DNA from: Magnetococcus marinus MC-1
GTDB lineage: Bacteria; Pseudomonadota; Magnetococcia; Magnetococcales; Magnetococcaceae
DNA length: 64,000 nt
Assembly (NCBI RefSeq): GCF_000014865.1
Contig: NC_008576.1
Coordinates: forward strand, 4,617,001-4,681,000
Direction: 5' to 3'
Shown here: in pieces, positions 49,202 to 55,913 of the stretch
How positions within the stretch are numbered: the stretch's first letter is position 1
Layout: the number at the start of each line of letters is the position of its first letter
Made by a program: the position numbers and the translations under genes
Notes under the pieces: generated by a model
Told to the model about the DNA's origin: nothing
Databases searched by the model: none
The model's input: only the letters and a program-made list of their open reading frames with translations

Positions 49202-50059
49202 TCAGGCGATGTTATGGGCGCGTTTGGCCCCCTCGACCGTATTTTTTAGTAGCATGGCGATGGTCATCGGGCCAACGCCACCGGGCACTGGGGTAATGGC
49301 CGAGGCGTGTTCAAAACAGCTGGCATAATCCACATCCCCACACAGTTTGCCATCCTCCCCACGGTTGATGCCCACATCAATCACCACCGCCCCCTTTTTG
49401 ATCCAGCTACCAGGCACCATGTTGGCCCGACCCACCGCAGCCACCACAATATCCGCCCGCTTAACCGTCTCGGCCAGATCTGGCGTGCGGGAGTGGCAGA
49501 TGGTCACCGTGGCGTGGGCAGCCAGCAGCATAAGGGCGACGGGTTTACCAACAATGTTGGAGCGGCCAATCACCACCGCATGTTTGCCTTTGGGATCCAC
49601 CCCGCTCACCTTTAACATCTCCATGACACCCCAGGGCGTGCAGGGTTGAAAAGTGGGATCGCCGGTCACCAAGCGGCCTACATTATAGGGGTGAAAGCCA
49701 TCGGCATCTTTGCTGGGGGAGATGGCCTCCAACACTTTTTGCTCATCAATATGTTTGGGTAGGGGCAGTTGCACAAGAATACCGTGGACAGCGTCATCCT
49801 GGTTGAGTTGCTCGATCAGCGCCAATAGCTCTGCTTGGCTGGTGGTAGCGGCCAACTCGTGGGAAAAAGAGGCGATACCCGCCGTTTCACACGCCCTCTT
49901 TTTATTACGCACATAGACCTGGGAGGCAGGATCTGCACCCACCAGCACCACCGCCAAACCTGGGGTAAGCTGATGGTTTAATTTGAGTCTTTCGACCTCC
50001 ATGCGCAGCTCTTCCCGCACGGATTGTGCAATTGCTTTACCATCGATCACGTGTGCCAT
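49202..50059 (-). CDS. folD: Bifunctional methylenetetrahydrofolate dehydrogenase/cyclohydrolase
   Basis: Interconverts methylene-, methenyl- and 10-formyl-tetrahydrofolate, supplying one-carbon units for purines and initiator tRNA. The 285-residue length is standard. Landmarks: [14 protein letters not shown] with the catalytic lysine near residue 54, [10 protein letters not shown] around 97, and the dinucleotide-binding segment [18 protein letters not shown] near 160, then the end motif [29 protein letters not shown] precedes the ATG. A bidirectional terminator lies downstream. The gene is monocistronic here. Its pathway links with metH, which also draws on the folate one-carbon pool. Confidence 0.97.
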   Translation of the reverse strand: MAHVIDGKAIAQSVREELRMEVERLKLNHQLTPGLAVVLVGADPASQVYVRNKKRACETAGIASFSHELAATTSQAELLALIEQLNQDDAVHGILVQLPLPKHIDEQKVLEAISPSKDADGFHPYNVGRLVTGDPTFQPCTPWGVMEMLKVSGVDPKGKHAVVIGRSNIVGKPVALMLLAAHATVTICHSRTPDLAETVKRADIVVAAVGRANMVPGSWIKKGAVVIDVGINRGEDGKLCGDVDYASCFEHASAITPVPGGVGPMTIAMLLKNTVEGAKRAHNIA

Positions 50060-50218
50060 GTTTTCCTGCTCCGTCTTATGTTTGGGAAGGGGCGATTTCC
50101 CGAGGGTCCACCCCCTTACTTGAAGGGGTTATTGGGTCAGGGCGGCATTATAGCCTCTCTAGAGCGAGGGGTCGAACGCTTATGCAGGTAGACGGTGCAG
50201 GAAACAGATTGGACAGCA

Positions 50219-50241
50219 GGGGGAGAGAGACTCTCTCCCCC
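50219..50241 (-). terminator. Perfect hairpin downstream of the DUF302 gene
   Basis: An 11-base arm (GGGGGAGAGAG) and its exact complement around a single central base, 14 bases after the DUF302 stop. No T-tract follows on the minus strand, so it could be an RNA 3'-end stabiliser or rho-assisted terminator. Confidence 0.5.
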
Positions 50242-50254
50242 AAATAACACCCCT

Positions 50255-50950
50255 CTATTGATCGTTGGAAGAGGCAATGCCGAACAAAATATTAAACAGA
50301 TGATCGCCAATTTGATTGGCCGCCGCTTTGGTCTCTTCAGGCATAAACGGAAAATAGACCATGGCAAACGAGGGTTTGTAAGTCACTGCCCAAATACGCT
50401 TACTCTGGGGATCTTGGTACAATACCACCTTGCACGGCAAAAAGGCCCCAAATGCTGGTTCTGCCCGGATAATCTTCTCACCCACCGTCAGATTGCAAAT
50501 ATGGTAAATGTCATAGGCCGGAAAGGGCTCGCCACTGCGCTCCGCAATCGCCTTGCCCAAATGCTGTTTGGCCACAACCTTTAAATTGTGCTCGGCCAAA
50601 CCCGACTCCAGATCAAACACCACATCCTCCATGCTGTAACCCTGGGGCATGGGAATTTGCAAGACCGGACCCCGATTGATAACACCTGGAATTTTGTCAA
50701 ATTGCATAAGCGCCGGAGAGATATCCCCCGCCGGTGAACCATAGCCCATGGGCACCTGCACCCTGGGGTTTGACGCCATGGGCATCGTGGGCATGCCTGG
50801 CATCTGCATATTGGGCATCTGCATATTAGGCATCTGCATATTGGGCATCTGCATATTAGGCATCTCCATCTGCCCCTGCGCCTGCACCCCCACCGCTGAC
50901 ACCAAACCCAATACCACCAACAACCCCTGCATCCATCCGCGCATCAACAT
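50255..50950 (-). CDS. Exported DUF302 protein with Met-rich repeat
   Basis: A 231-residue protein: signal peptide (about 1-25), a Met-rich stretch of repeated MQMPN units (about 28-58), then a DUF302 domain (about 95-225, with YHICNLTVGEKIIRAEPAFGAFLPCKVVLY and YFPFMPEE). DUF302 proteins often sit with sulfur-oxidation and respiratory genes; their function is unsettled. The Met-rich segment resembles Cu(I)-binding methionine motifs, so copper or sulfur handling in the periplasm is possible. It follows soxA, but a strong terminator at 51026-51057 lies between, so it is expressed less or separately. GGAG is correctly spaced before ATG 50950. Confidence 0.8.
   Translation of the reverse strand: MLMRGWMQGLLVVLGLVSAVGVQAQGQMEMPNMQMPNMQMPNMQMPNMQMPGMPTMPMASNPRVQVPMGYGSPAGDISPALMQFDKIPGVINRGPVLQIPMPQGYSMEDVVFDLESGLAEHNLKVVAKQHLGKAIAERSGEPFPAYDIYHICNLTVGEKIIRAEPAFGAFLPCKVVLYQDPQSKRIWAVTYKPSFAMVYFPFMPEETKAAANQIGDHLFNILFGIASSNDQ
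50801..50870 (-). repeat. Tandem 15-bp repeats encoding MQMPN
   Basis: Four nearly identical 15-base units plus a degenerate end copy (ATGCC-AATATGCAG type on the coding strand), in frame within the DUF302 gene. Nucleotide homogeneity suggests recent expansion and possible copy-number variation between strains. Confidence 0.85.
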
Positions 50951-51025
50951 GGCACTACTCCATTAAGGGAGCGCCCCCATATCGGGTTCAGCACCCCATA
51001 AAAGTTCTTTTAAACCATCCAACCT

Positions 51026-51057
51026 TTAAAAAGCAGGTGGGGAAACCCCACCTGCTT
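51026..51057 (-). terminator. Terminator between soxA and the DUF302 gene
   Basis: Perfect 12-base arms (AAGCAGGTGGGG and its complement) with a three-base loop; on the minus strand the stem is followed by a short T-run. It lies about 20 bases after the soxA stop and should end the soxXYZA transcript. Confidence 0.85.
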
Positions 51058-51075
51058 CCATGATCTCCCCAACAA

Positions 51076-51960
51076 TCAGGGCCGAAAACCGGGGACGTTC
51101 ATGGGCAGCCCATTGGATTTTGAAGCCAAATAGAGCTCAAGATTGACATAATAATCATCCCCGTAACCCTTAGGCTCGGCCCGCACGTTCTTATTGCAGG
51201 TGCGCAAACGATGCTGCATGGTAGCAGGTTTGCCCCACTTCAAACGATAGGTGGGCCAGTGATCCACCGAACCTGAACCAATGGTCGCCCCCGCCGCATT
51301 GCGACGATCCTGCTCAGGCTCCAAGGGCAACTCAGCCACCAGCTTTGACAGCTCGTGCATACCGGTGTTATTGGGGGCGGACATATACTCGGCACGAATG
51401 TTGTGGCCCGCCGCCGTCTCATGGCAGTGGACACACGCTACGTCAAAATGACCGGCACGCTGAAAATAAGAGGCTTCGCCCATCTTCACATACTTTGCCA
51501 CCGGACCATCGGTTTTGACATTCAACGGCATCCCGTTGGAGAGCGCCTTAATATAGGTCACCAGCAACACCTGCTCGGGAGATTCCCACTTCAGCGGCGG
51601 CTGCCCCATCTGCTCGGTCAGACAGCGCTCAATCTGGTGTTGCAACAGCTTGGGCTTACCCATTTTTTCATCATACTTGGGATAGGTGGCCCCGACCCCT
51701 TTAAGCGCCTCGCCATCCTCACCGTGACAGCTGGCGCAGCTCTTCTCGCCACGCATTTTATTAAAGTAGCCCTTACCATCCTCAATGGCCCCCTCACTGG
51801 GAGGAAAATCCGCCATCTCACGGAATTTATCTGAGTATTTGTAGAGCCCTTGATCAATCTCCGGGTTGTAACCGGTGACATCCATGGCCCAGGCCGAACC
51901 CGCCAGCAGCGCCGCCCCCAGCAGACCCGTTATCCCCGCCATGCTCTTTTTGTTGGTCAT
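51076..51960 (-). CDS. soxA: Sulfur-oxidation diheme c-type cytochrome SoxA
   Basis: Periplasmic subunit that with SoxX oxidatively couples thiosulfate to the SoxY cysteine. The 294-residue precursor has a signal peptide (about 1-25, ending GSAWA). Two heme-binding motifs are seen: CASCH (Cys75-His79) and CVHCH (Cys176-His180), so it is the diheme form. Cys113 is placed as the axial ligand of the first heme, and Cys255 in RTCNKNVRAEP matches the active-site cysteine that carries a persulfide. It is the last gene of a soxXYZA transcript and 16 bases from soxZ. SoxB and SoxCD genes are not in this window. Confidence 0.95.
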   Translation of the reverse strand: MTNKKSMAGITGLLGAALLAGSAWAMDVTGYNPEIDQGLYKYSDKFREMADFPPSEGAIEDGKGYFNKMRGEKSCASCHGEDGEALKGVGATYPKYDEKMGKPKLLQHQIERCLTEQMGQPPLKWESPEQVLLVTYIKALSNGMPLNVKTDGPVAKYVKMGEASYFQRAGHFDVACVHCHETAAGHNIRAEYMSAPNNTGMHELSKLVAELPLEPEQDRRNAAGATIGSGSVDHWPTYRLKWGKPATMQHRLRTCNKNVRAEPKGYGDDYYVNLELYLASKSNGLPMNVPGFRP

Positions 51961-51976
51961 ATTGATTCCCCCCGAA

Positions 51977-52309
51977 TCACTTTACCTTAACACTGGCACT
52001 CTTGGTGAAAACCCCACCCTTGTTATCTTTCCAAGTAAGGGTCAGATCGCCGGGCTTATCCACCTTGAGATAGAACTCCAGAAAGGGATCTTGCGAAACC
52101 GCCGCGCCCCACTTGGCCGCAAACACCTGGGTACCATTAAAGACCGCCGTGACATCCTCAATATAGTGGGCAGGGATCTTCTCACCGGTTTTTTTATCTT
52201 TACGGTTGCCGGTCTCCATGGGATGACGCACCATCGCTTTGACCGAAACCACATCGCCAGCGTTGACACTGCTGGGCATCTTAATTTTTGCTTTTCCTAC
52301 ATCAGCCAT
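51977..52309 (-). CDS. soxZ: Sulfur-carrier complex subunit SoxZ
   Basis: A 110-residue immunoglobulin-like protein that forms a heterodimer with SoxY, presenting its C-terminal cysteine to the Sox enzymes. The typical start AKIKMPSSVNAGDVVSVKAMVRHPMETG and the HYIEDVTAVFNGTQVF region are present. It has no signal peptide, as is usual: it is exported with SoxY by the Tat pathway. Start ATG is preceded by GAGGTAAAGA. It lies between soxY and soxA in the same operon. Confidence 0.96.
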   Translation of the reverse strand: MADVGKAKIKMPSSVNAGDVVSVKAMVRHPMETGNRKDKKTGEKIPAHYIEDVTAVFNGTQVFAAKWGAAVSQDPFLEFYLKVDKPGDLTLTWKDNKGGVFTKSASVKVK

Positions 52310-52365
52310 TCTCTTTACCTCGCGTTTAGGAGTGGTATGCGTCTATGTAAGTGGCTCGCGTCGGA

Positions 52366-52836
52366 TCAACCACCACAACCGCCGATGGTCACCTTTACCT
52401 CTTTGCTCGCCCCAATCAGCTTGCCGGTGTTGGTCTTGGCAATGGCACGCACCTGCGAGGTTTTACCAATCTTGAGACGGGACGACACAAACGCCTTACC
52501 ATTGGCCGGGGTCAAGCTATAGAGACCGGCAAAAGGGGTTGGGTTATTGTCCACAAATACCGCGATGGTCTGGATGTAGTTGTCGGCATCCATAGGGTGA
52601 TCAATGGTGATCTTGACCGGCACCATGGCACCGTTTTCGGCAATAATCGGGGCATCAATCTTAATGGCGCTGCTCTCGGCATACGCCGAGCTGCCCATAT
52701 GCTCCTTAATATTCGCCAGCACTTTGTCGCCATTTGCCTGGGCGTTTTTGGCCGTTCCCATCGCCAACAGGGCCACACTTCCCGCTCCAGCCATCAGGCT
52801 ACGACGGGTCAACATAGGGTTGGTTACATCAAACAT
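52366..52836 (-). CDS. soxY: Sulfur-carrier protein SoxY
   Basis: Carries sulfur intermediates covalently on its C-terminal cysteine. The 156-residue precursor has a Tat signal (LTRRSLMAGAG, about residues 8-18) and ends with the hallmark GGCGG, Cys154 being the carrier residue. The segment TIDHPMDADNYIQTIAVFVDNNP and the RLKIGKTSQVRAIAKTNTG region fit the SoxY fold. ATG 52836 is preferred over 52845 since AGGAG is nine bases ahead of it and abuts the other. It follows soxX and precedes soxZ. Confidence 0.95.
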   Translation of the reverse strand: MFDVTNPMLTRRSLMAGAGSVALLAMGTAKNAQANGDKVLANIKEHMGSSAYAESSAIKIDAPIIAENGAMVPVKITIDHPMDADNYIQTIAVFVDNNPTPFAGLYSLTPANGKAFVSSRLKIGKTSQVRAIAKTNTGKLIGASKEVKVTIGGCGG

Positions 52837-52893
52837 AGCTTGCATCTCCTCCCACGAATCTTCTGTCCGTGCTCTTTATCGTTATGACCTGAA

Positions 52894-53328
52894 TCAGTTG
52901 CGCAGACTTAACAGGTAGGCGATGACATCCTCCACCTCTTGAGCCTCCAAAACAGGTTTGCCTTCCCATGCTTTGAGCAGATTTTGTTTGCCGGTACTGT
53001 CGTAGAAGGTAAACATGAGGGTGTCGGGATTATCCACCTTGGGGTTTACAATCTTCTGCCGGATCCAGGCTGTGGAGCGCTCGTTATGACGGATCGCTTC
53101 GTACAAATTGGGACCTGCATTGCCTGGAAAGGTCGCTTCGGGCAGCCAGTGACAGGCAATGCAGTTGCCCTTGGAGCGGGCCATTGCCAATGCTTTGCCG
53201 TTGGCTGGATCCCCTGGTTTGTCCGTAAGCGGTTGTGCAATGCCCTCTTCCGCTTGTGCGCCGGTCATGCCACCGATACCCAGCAGCAACACCGCCAGTA
53301 CAAGTGCCAAAAATCGAAATGGCTTCAT
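52894..53328 (-). CDS. soxX: Sulfur-oxidation monoheme cytochrome c SoxX
   Basis: Partner of SoxA; accepts electrons released in coupling thiosulfate to SoxY. The 144-residue precursor has a signal peptide (about 1-26, ending AQA) and a single heme motif CIACH near residue 56, with a PxxGPNLYE segment behind it, and a later methionine as likely sixth ligand (TLMFTFYDS). First gene of the sox operon; about 60 bases ahead of soxY. The sox promoter probably lies in the 70 bases between this gene and the upstream thioredoxin-fold gene, or upstream of that gene. Confidence 0.93.
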   Translation of the reverse strand: MKPFRFLALVLAVLLLGIGGMTGAQAEEGIAQPLTDKPGDPANGKALAMARSKGNCIACHWLPEATFPGNAGPNLYEAIRHNERSTAWIRQKIVNPKVDNPDTLMFTFYDSTGKQNLLKAWEGKPVLEAQEVEDVIAYLLSLRN

Positions 53329-53397
53329 ATAACAACACCCCCTAGATGGATAAAAGTAGACGCCATAACAAGCCCCCCTCAGAGCGGGCCCCTATGC

Positions 53398-53835
53398 TCA
53401 AAGGCCACTCTTGACGCCAAGACCAGCCTCTTCCATAAATTGATAGATCACCGATTGATAATCTTTCGGTTCAATGTAACCAGGAATACGCCCAATGGTC
53501 TCCCCTTGGTAGAGCAATATGGTGGTCGGCGTAATGCGCACCCGATGCATCTTTGCCACCTGCCGACCGCTCTGTTCGGCAAAATCGGCCAAGGGGGCAT
53601 CACTGCGAATATCCACGCTCTGGTGGACAAAAGTGGTTTCTAAATAGCGTTTGAAATCGGGATGCTCAGCCAGATCTTTTTCCAACTTGTCACACCATGG
53701 GCAGGCTGGCTGTATGAAGAGAATCAGTTGCACAGCCTGGGTTTCCGCGCGTGCAAACCCAGGCAAGAGGAACAACCCTGCCAAGCTTAATTGTACAAAA
53801 AAACGCCGTGTAAATAAAAATATTTGAGCGTGCAT
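53398..53835 (-). CDS. Exported thioredoxin-fold protein, SoxW-related (CPWC)
   Basis: A 145-residue periplasmic thioredoxin-fold protein: signal peptide (about 1-30), LILFIQPACPWCDKLEKDL active site (CPWC about residues 45-48), cis-Pro in VRITPTTILLYQG, and GYIEPKDYQSVIYQF near the end. Proteins like this (SoxW/SoxS) keep SoxY's carrier cysteine or other Sox thiols reduced and reactivate SoxYZ. It lies 70 bases upstream of soxX on the same strand and is divergent from a second thioredoxin-fold gene. Assignment to SoxW rather than to another periplasmic thiol protein rests on context. Confidence 0.75.
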   Translation of the reverse strand: MHAQIFLFTRRFFVQLSLAGLFLLPGFARAETQAVQLILFIQPACPWCDKLEKDLAEHPDFKRYLETTFVHQSVDIRSDAPLADFAEQSGRQVAKMHRVRITPTTILLYQGETIGRIPGYIEPKDYQSVIYQFMEEAGLGVKSGL

Positions 53836-54008
53836 GGCAATCCATCATGTAAAATTGTCAGGGAATGGGCATCACTTTTCCATCATACGTTTTGATCAAC
53901 CCGTAAAAATGTTAATAAAGAGATCTCCTCCCATTGTAAAGGTGAAACCCAAAAAATACACACCTTTTTTTGTGGATATGTTTTTTCTAAAACACAAGGA
54001 AGCACCTT

Positions 54009-54530
54009 ATGCGACATTTGCTCATGGTTACGCTATTAAGCGGGCTTTGGCTGTTCCCGGCTACGGCTCAGGCGCTGGTCAATGAACCCTTTTTCCAGGA
54101 CTCTTTTTTGGATATGGCCGAGGATGCCGCAACCGCAGCCCAGCACCAGAAGATCTATATGGTCTTCTACGAGCAAGAGGGCTGCCCCTACTGTGTACAG
54201 TTACATCAAGAGACACTGCCCGACCCCCAAGTACAGGCCTATATGAAGGCCCATTTTTATCCTGTTATATTGGATATTTATGGTGCCCGTGAGGTTACCG
54301 ATTTTCAGGGCAACGCCACCCAGGAGAAGGCCTTTGCGCGGGCCCAACGGGTGCACTTCACCCCCACGGTTATCTACTATGATGGTACCGGGCGAGAGCT
54401 GTTTCGCCTAGCGGGATTTTGGAAGCCCATGCACTTTAAAGCTTCCATGCGCTATGTTCAGGAAGGACATTATAAGAACATGAATTTTCAAGATCTTATC
54501 CGTAAGATTGTACAAGAACAGCAGCCCTGA
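54009..54530 (+). CDS. Exported thioredoxin-fold protein, SoxW-like (CPYC)
   Basis: A 173-residue periplasmic protein with signal peptide (about 1-22, ending AQA), active site CPYC in MVFYEQEGCPYCVQLHQE (about residues 59-62), cis-Pro in VHFTPTVIYYDG, and DIYGAREVTDF between. It matches the SoxW layout. It is divergent from the other thioredoxin-fold gene and the sox operon, giving two periplasmic thiol proteins beside one sox cluster. AAGGAAG precedes the ATG. A perfect 12-base hairpin follows the gene. Confidence 0.78.
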   Translation: MRHLLMVTLLSGLWLFPATAQALVNEPFFQDSFLDMAEDAATAAQHQKIYMVFYEQEGCPYCVQLHQETLPDPQVQAYMKAHFYPVILDIYGAREVTDFQGNATQEKAFARAQRVHFTPTVIYYDGTGRELFRLAGFWKPMHFKASMRYVQEGHYKNMNFQDLIRKIVQEQQP

Positions 54531-54541
54531 TCCGCCCTGCC

Positions 54542-54570
54542 CGGCGCACCCCCCTGCTGGGGGTGCGCCG
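54542..54570. terminator. Perfect 12-bp hairpin between convergent genes
   Basis: CGGCGCACCCCC and its exact complement with a five-base loop, placed between the SoxW-like gene and the convergent ABC ATPase gene. It lacks a T-tract on either side but its position and stability fit a shared terminator. Confidence 0.55.
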
Positions 54571-54582
54571 TATCGGGGGACG

Positions 54583-55224
54583 CTAGCCCAACGGGATTAA
54601 GCCCTGGTGGCTTAACTGATAGATCGACTCGGCAAACGCCCGTGCTCGGCTCAAGCGACTGGTAAACACCACCAACCCGCCAGGCCGTTGTTTTAAACAG
54701 TCGGCCCATGCCACTTCCCCGGCTTCAGACAGCGCATTACCGGGCTCATCCGCCAGCAACAGGGGGGGCTGGTGCAGCAGCACCGACAGCAACGCCACCC
54801 GCGCCCGTTGGGCCGCAGAGAGTTGATTCAGCGGACGCGACCACCACGCGGCCTCCACACCACAGCAGGCCAGCCACGGCTGCACCCGTGCATCTAGGGG
54901 TCCACTCAGCGCAGGCTCACAGCCAAACCCCACCTCATCCCCCACATGGGCGGTCAGAAAATGGCGCTCCGGCTGGTGGAACAACACCCCCAGACGCTGT
55001 GCCCGCTCCGCAGCGCTCCACTGCCCCAGGGGTTTACCATCCACCACCACCACCCCCTGCTCAGCAGGTAGCAGGCCGGCCATAACCCGCAGCAGTCGGC
55101 TCTTACCCACGCCCTCCTCCCCCACAATGGCTATGGAGGAGCCCCCCTCAACCGTTAAGCTTATAGGGGCCATGGCGGGCGCCCATACCACATCCTGCAA
55201 GCTCAGTCGTAACGATCTGCTCAT
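54583..55224 (-). CDS. Lone ABC-transporter ATP-binding protein, CbiO-like
   Basis: A 213-residue ATPase with Walker A GEEGVGKSRLL (about residue 35-45), Q-loop FHQPERHFL, signature-like LNQLSAAQRARVALLSVLL and Walker B LLLADEPGNAL. The FHQPE Q-loop and VxDEVGFG segment resemble energy-coupling-factor ATPases (cobalt, nickel, vitamin uptake). The signature is LSAAQ rather than LSGGQ, a deviation that could slow ATP hydrolysis. No permease, EcfT or substrate-binding gene is adjacent, so the transporter it serves is unknown. ATG 55224 follows AAGGG; a GTG at 55230 is also in frame. Confidence 0.75.
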   Translation of the reverse strand: MSRSLRLSLQDVVWAPAMAPISLTVEGGSSIAIVGEEGVGKSRLLRVMAGLLPAEQGVVVVDGKPLGQWSAAERAQRLGVLFHQPERHFLTAHVGDEVGFGCEPALSGPLDARVQPWLACCGVEAAWWSRPLNQLSAAQRARVALLSVLLHQPPLLLADEPGNALSEAGEVAWADCLKQRPGGLVVFTSRLSRARAFAESIYQLSHQGLIPLG

Positions 55225-55381
55225 CTGCACCCTTGATCCTTTTCCATCCGTCGCTCATCCCATGCCACCTATGGCCTGAACACCCTAAACACGCCCCTTC
55301 ACCCTACCCCCACAACCTACCGCCCCTTATGGCGTTTCGATACCATAAAAAGTAGTTAAATATATAATATATATAACACTA

Positions 55382-55582
55382 TTAAATTTTAGCGCCTATG
55401 GGCCGCCATGGCAGACTCTCATAAAACCTTTGCACCAATGTATAGGCATCGTCAAAATCCGGCACTTCATCAACTTCAGCCGTGATGGTTTCCCACTCTT
55501 TTTTGGCGGCATCATAGACCTTTTTTTCTCTCATGCGCATACCTGTAGGGGTCTTATTTAGGCGTTTTTCCGATTTCTCCAC
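55382..55582 (-). CDS. Small acidic/basic hypothetical protein
   Basis: A 66-residue protein with a strongly charged N-terminus (Lys/Arg-rich, KSEKRLNK) and a conserved-looking C-terminal half (PDFDDAYTLVQRFYESLPWRP). No family is recognised. Start is uncertain: GTG at 55582, or ATG at 55540, which would trim 14 basic residues. It lies in an A/T-rich island quite unlike the GC-rich neighbours, with a perfect 37-base palindrome 40 bases upstream. Together these suggest an acquired element or a regulatory toxin/antitoxin-sized protein, but no partner is visible. Confidence 0.45.
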   Translation of the reverse strand: MEKSEKRLNKTPTGMRMREKKVYDAAKKEWETITAEVDEVPDFDDAYTLVQRFYESLPWRPIGAKI

Positions 55583-55913
55583 AGTACGGTCATTTTGTAG
55601 ATTCAGCTTATTATGTATGATAAAATTTAAATGAAACGTCCAAAGGACGTTTCATTTAAATGTATTAATGGATCAGCATCTTTGTAAATGCCCCCATTCA
55701 CCCGTTTATCTTTCCTAATGACCAACTTTGGAGTTCCTTCTATTTAAGGCCGCTCCACCTGTGACTGAAACACCCTTCACTCCCCTAACAAGCACCGCCT
55801 TGGCCTGTGCGATGCCAACTACCCCTGGCGCAACTTTCCCGCTACCATAGGGGCATGCTCTGGATCATTCCCACCGCCCATAACCACGGTCGTACCTCAT
55901 GAGGAATACCCCC
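55583..55913. other. A/T-rich intergenic region with palindrome
   Basis: About 330 bases between divergent genes. It contains the 37-base perfect palindrome at 55625-55661 and otherwise no gene. The right half returns to the GC-rich composition of the surroundings and must hold the promoter of the TPR-sulfotransferase gene. Confidence 0.5.
55625..55661. repeat. Perfect inverted repeat, 17-base arms, 3-base centre
   Basis: ATTTAAATGAAACGTCC, then AAA, then the exact reverse complement. It lies about 40 bases upstream of the small hypothetical gene on the minus strand. It could be a large operator for a dimeric regulator, a very stable RNA hairpin, or a relic of a mobile element end. Confidence 0.9.

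Noticed and set aside
54583..55224. Complete cobalt/nickel ECF transporter
   Set aside because: Only the ATPase is here; no EcfT, substrate-binding or cobalt-binding gene adjoins it.
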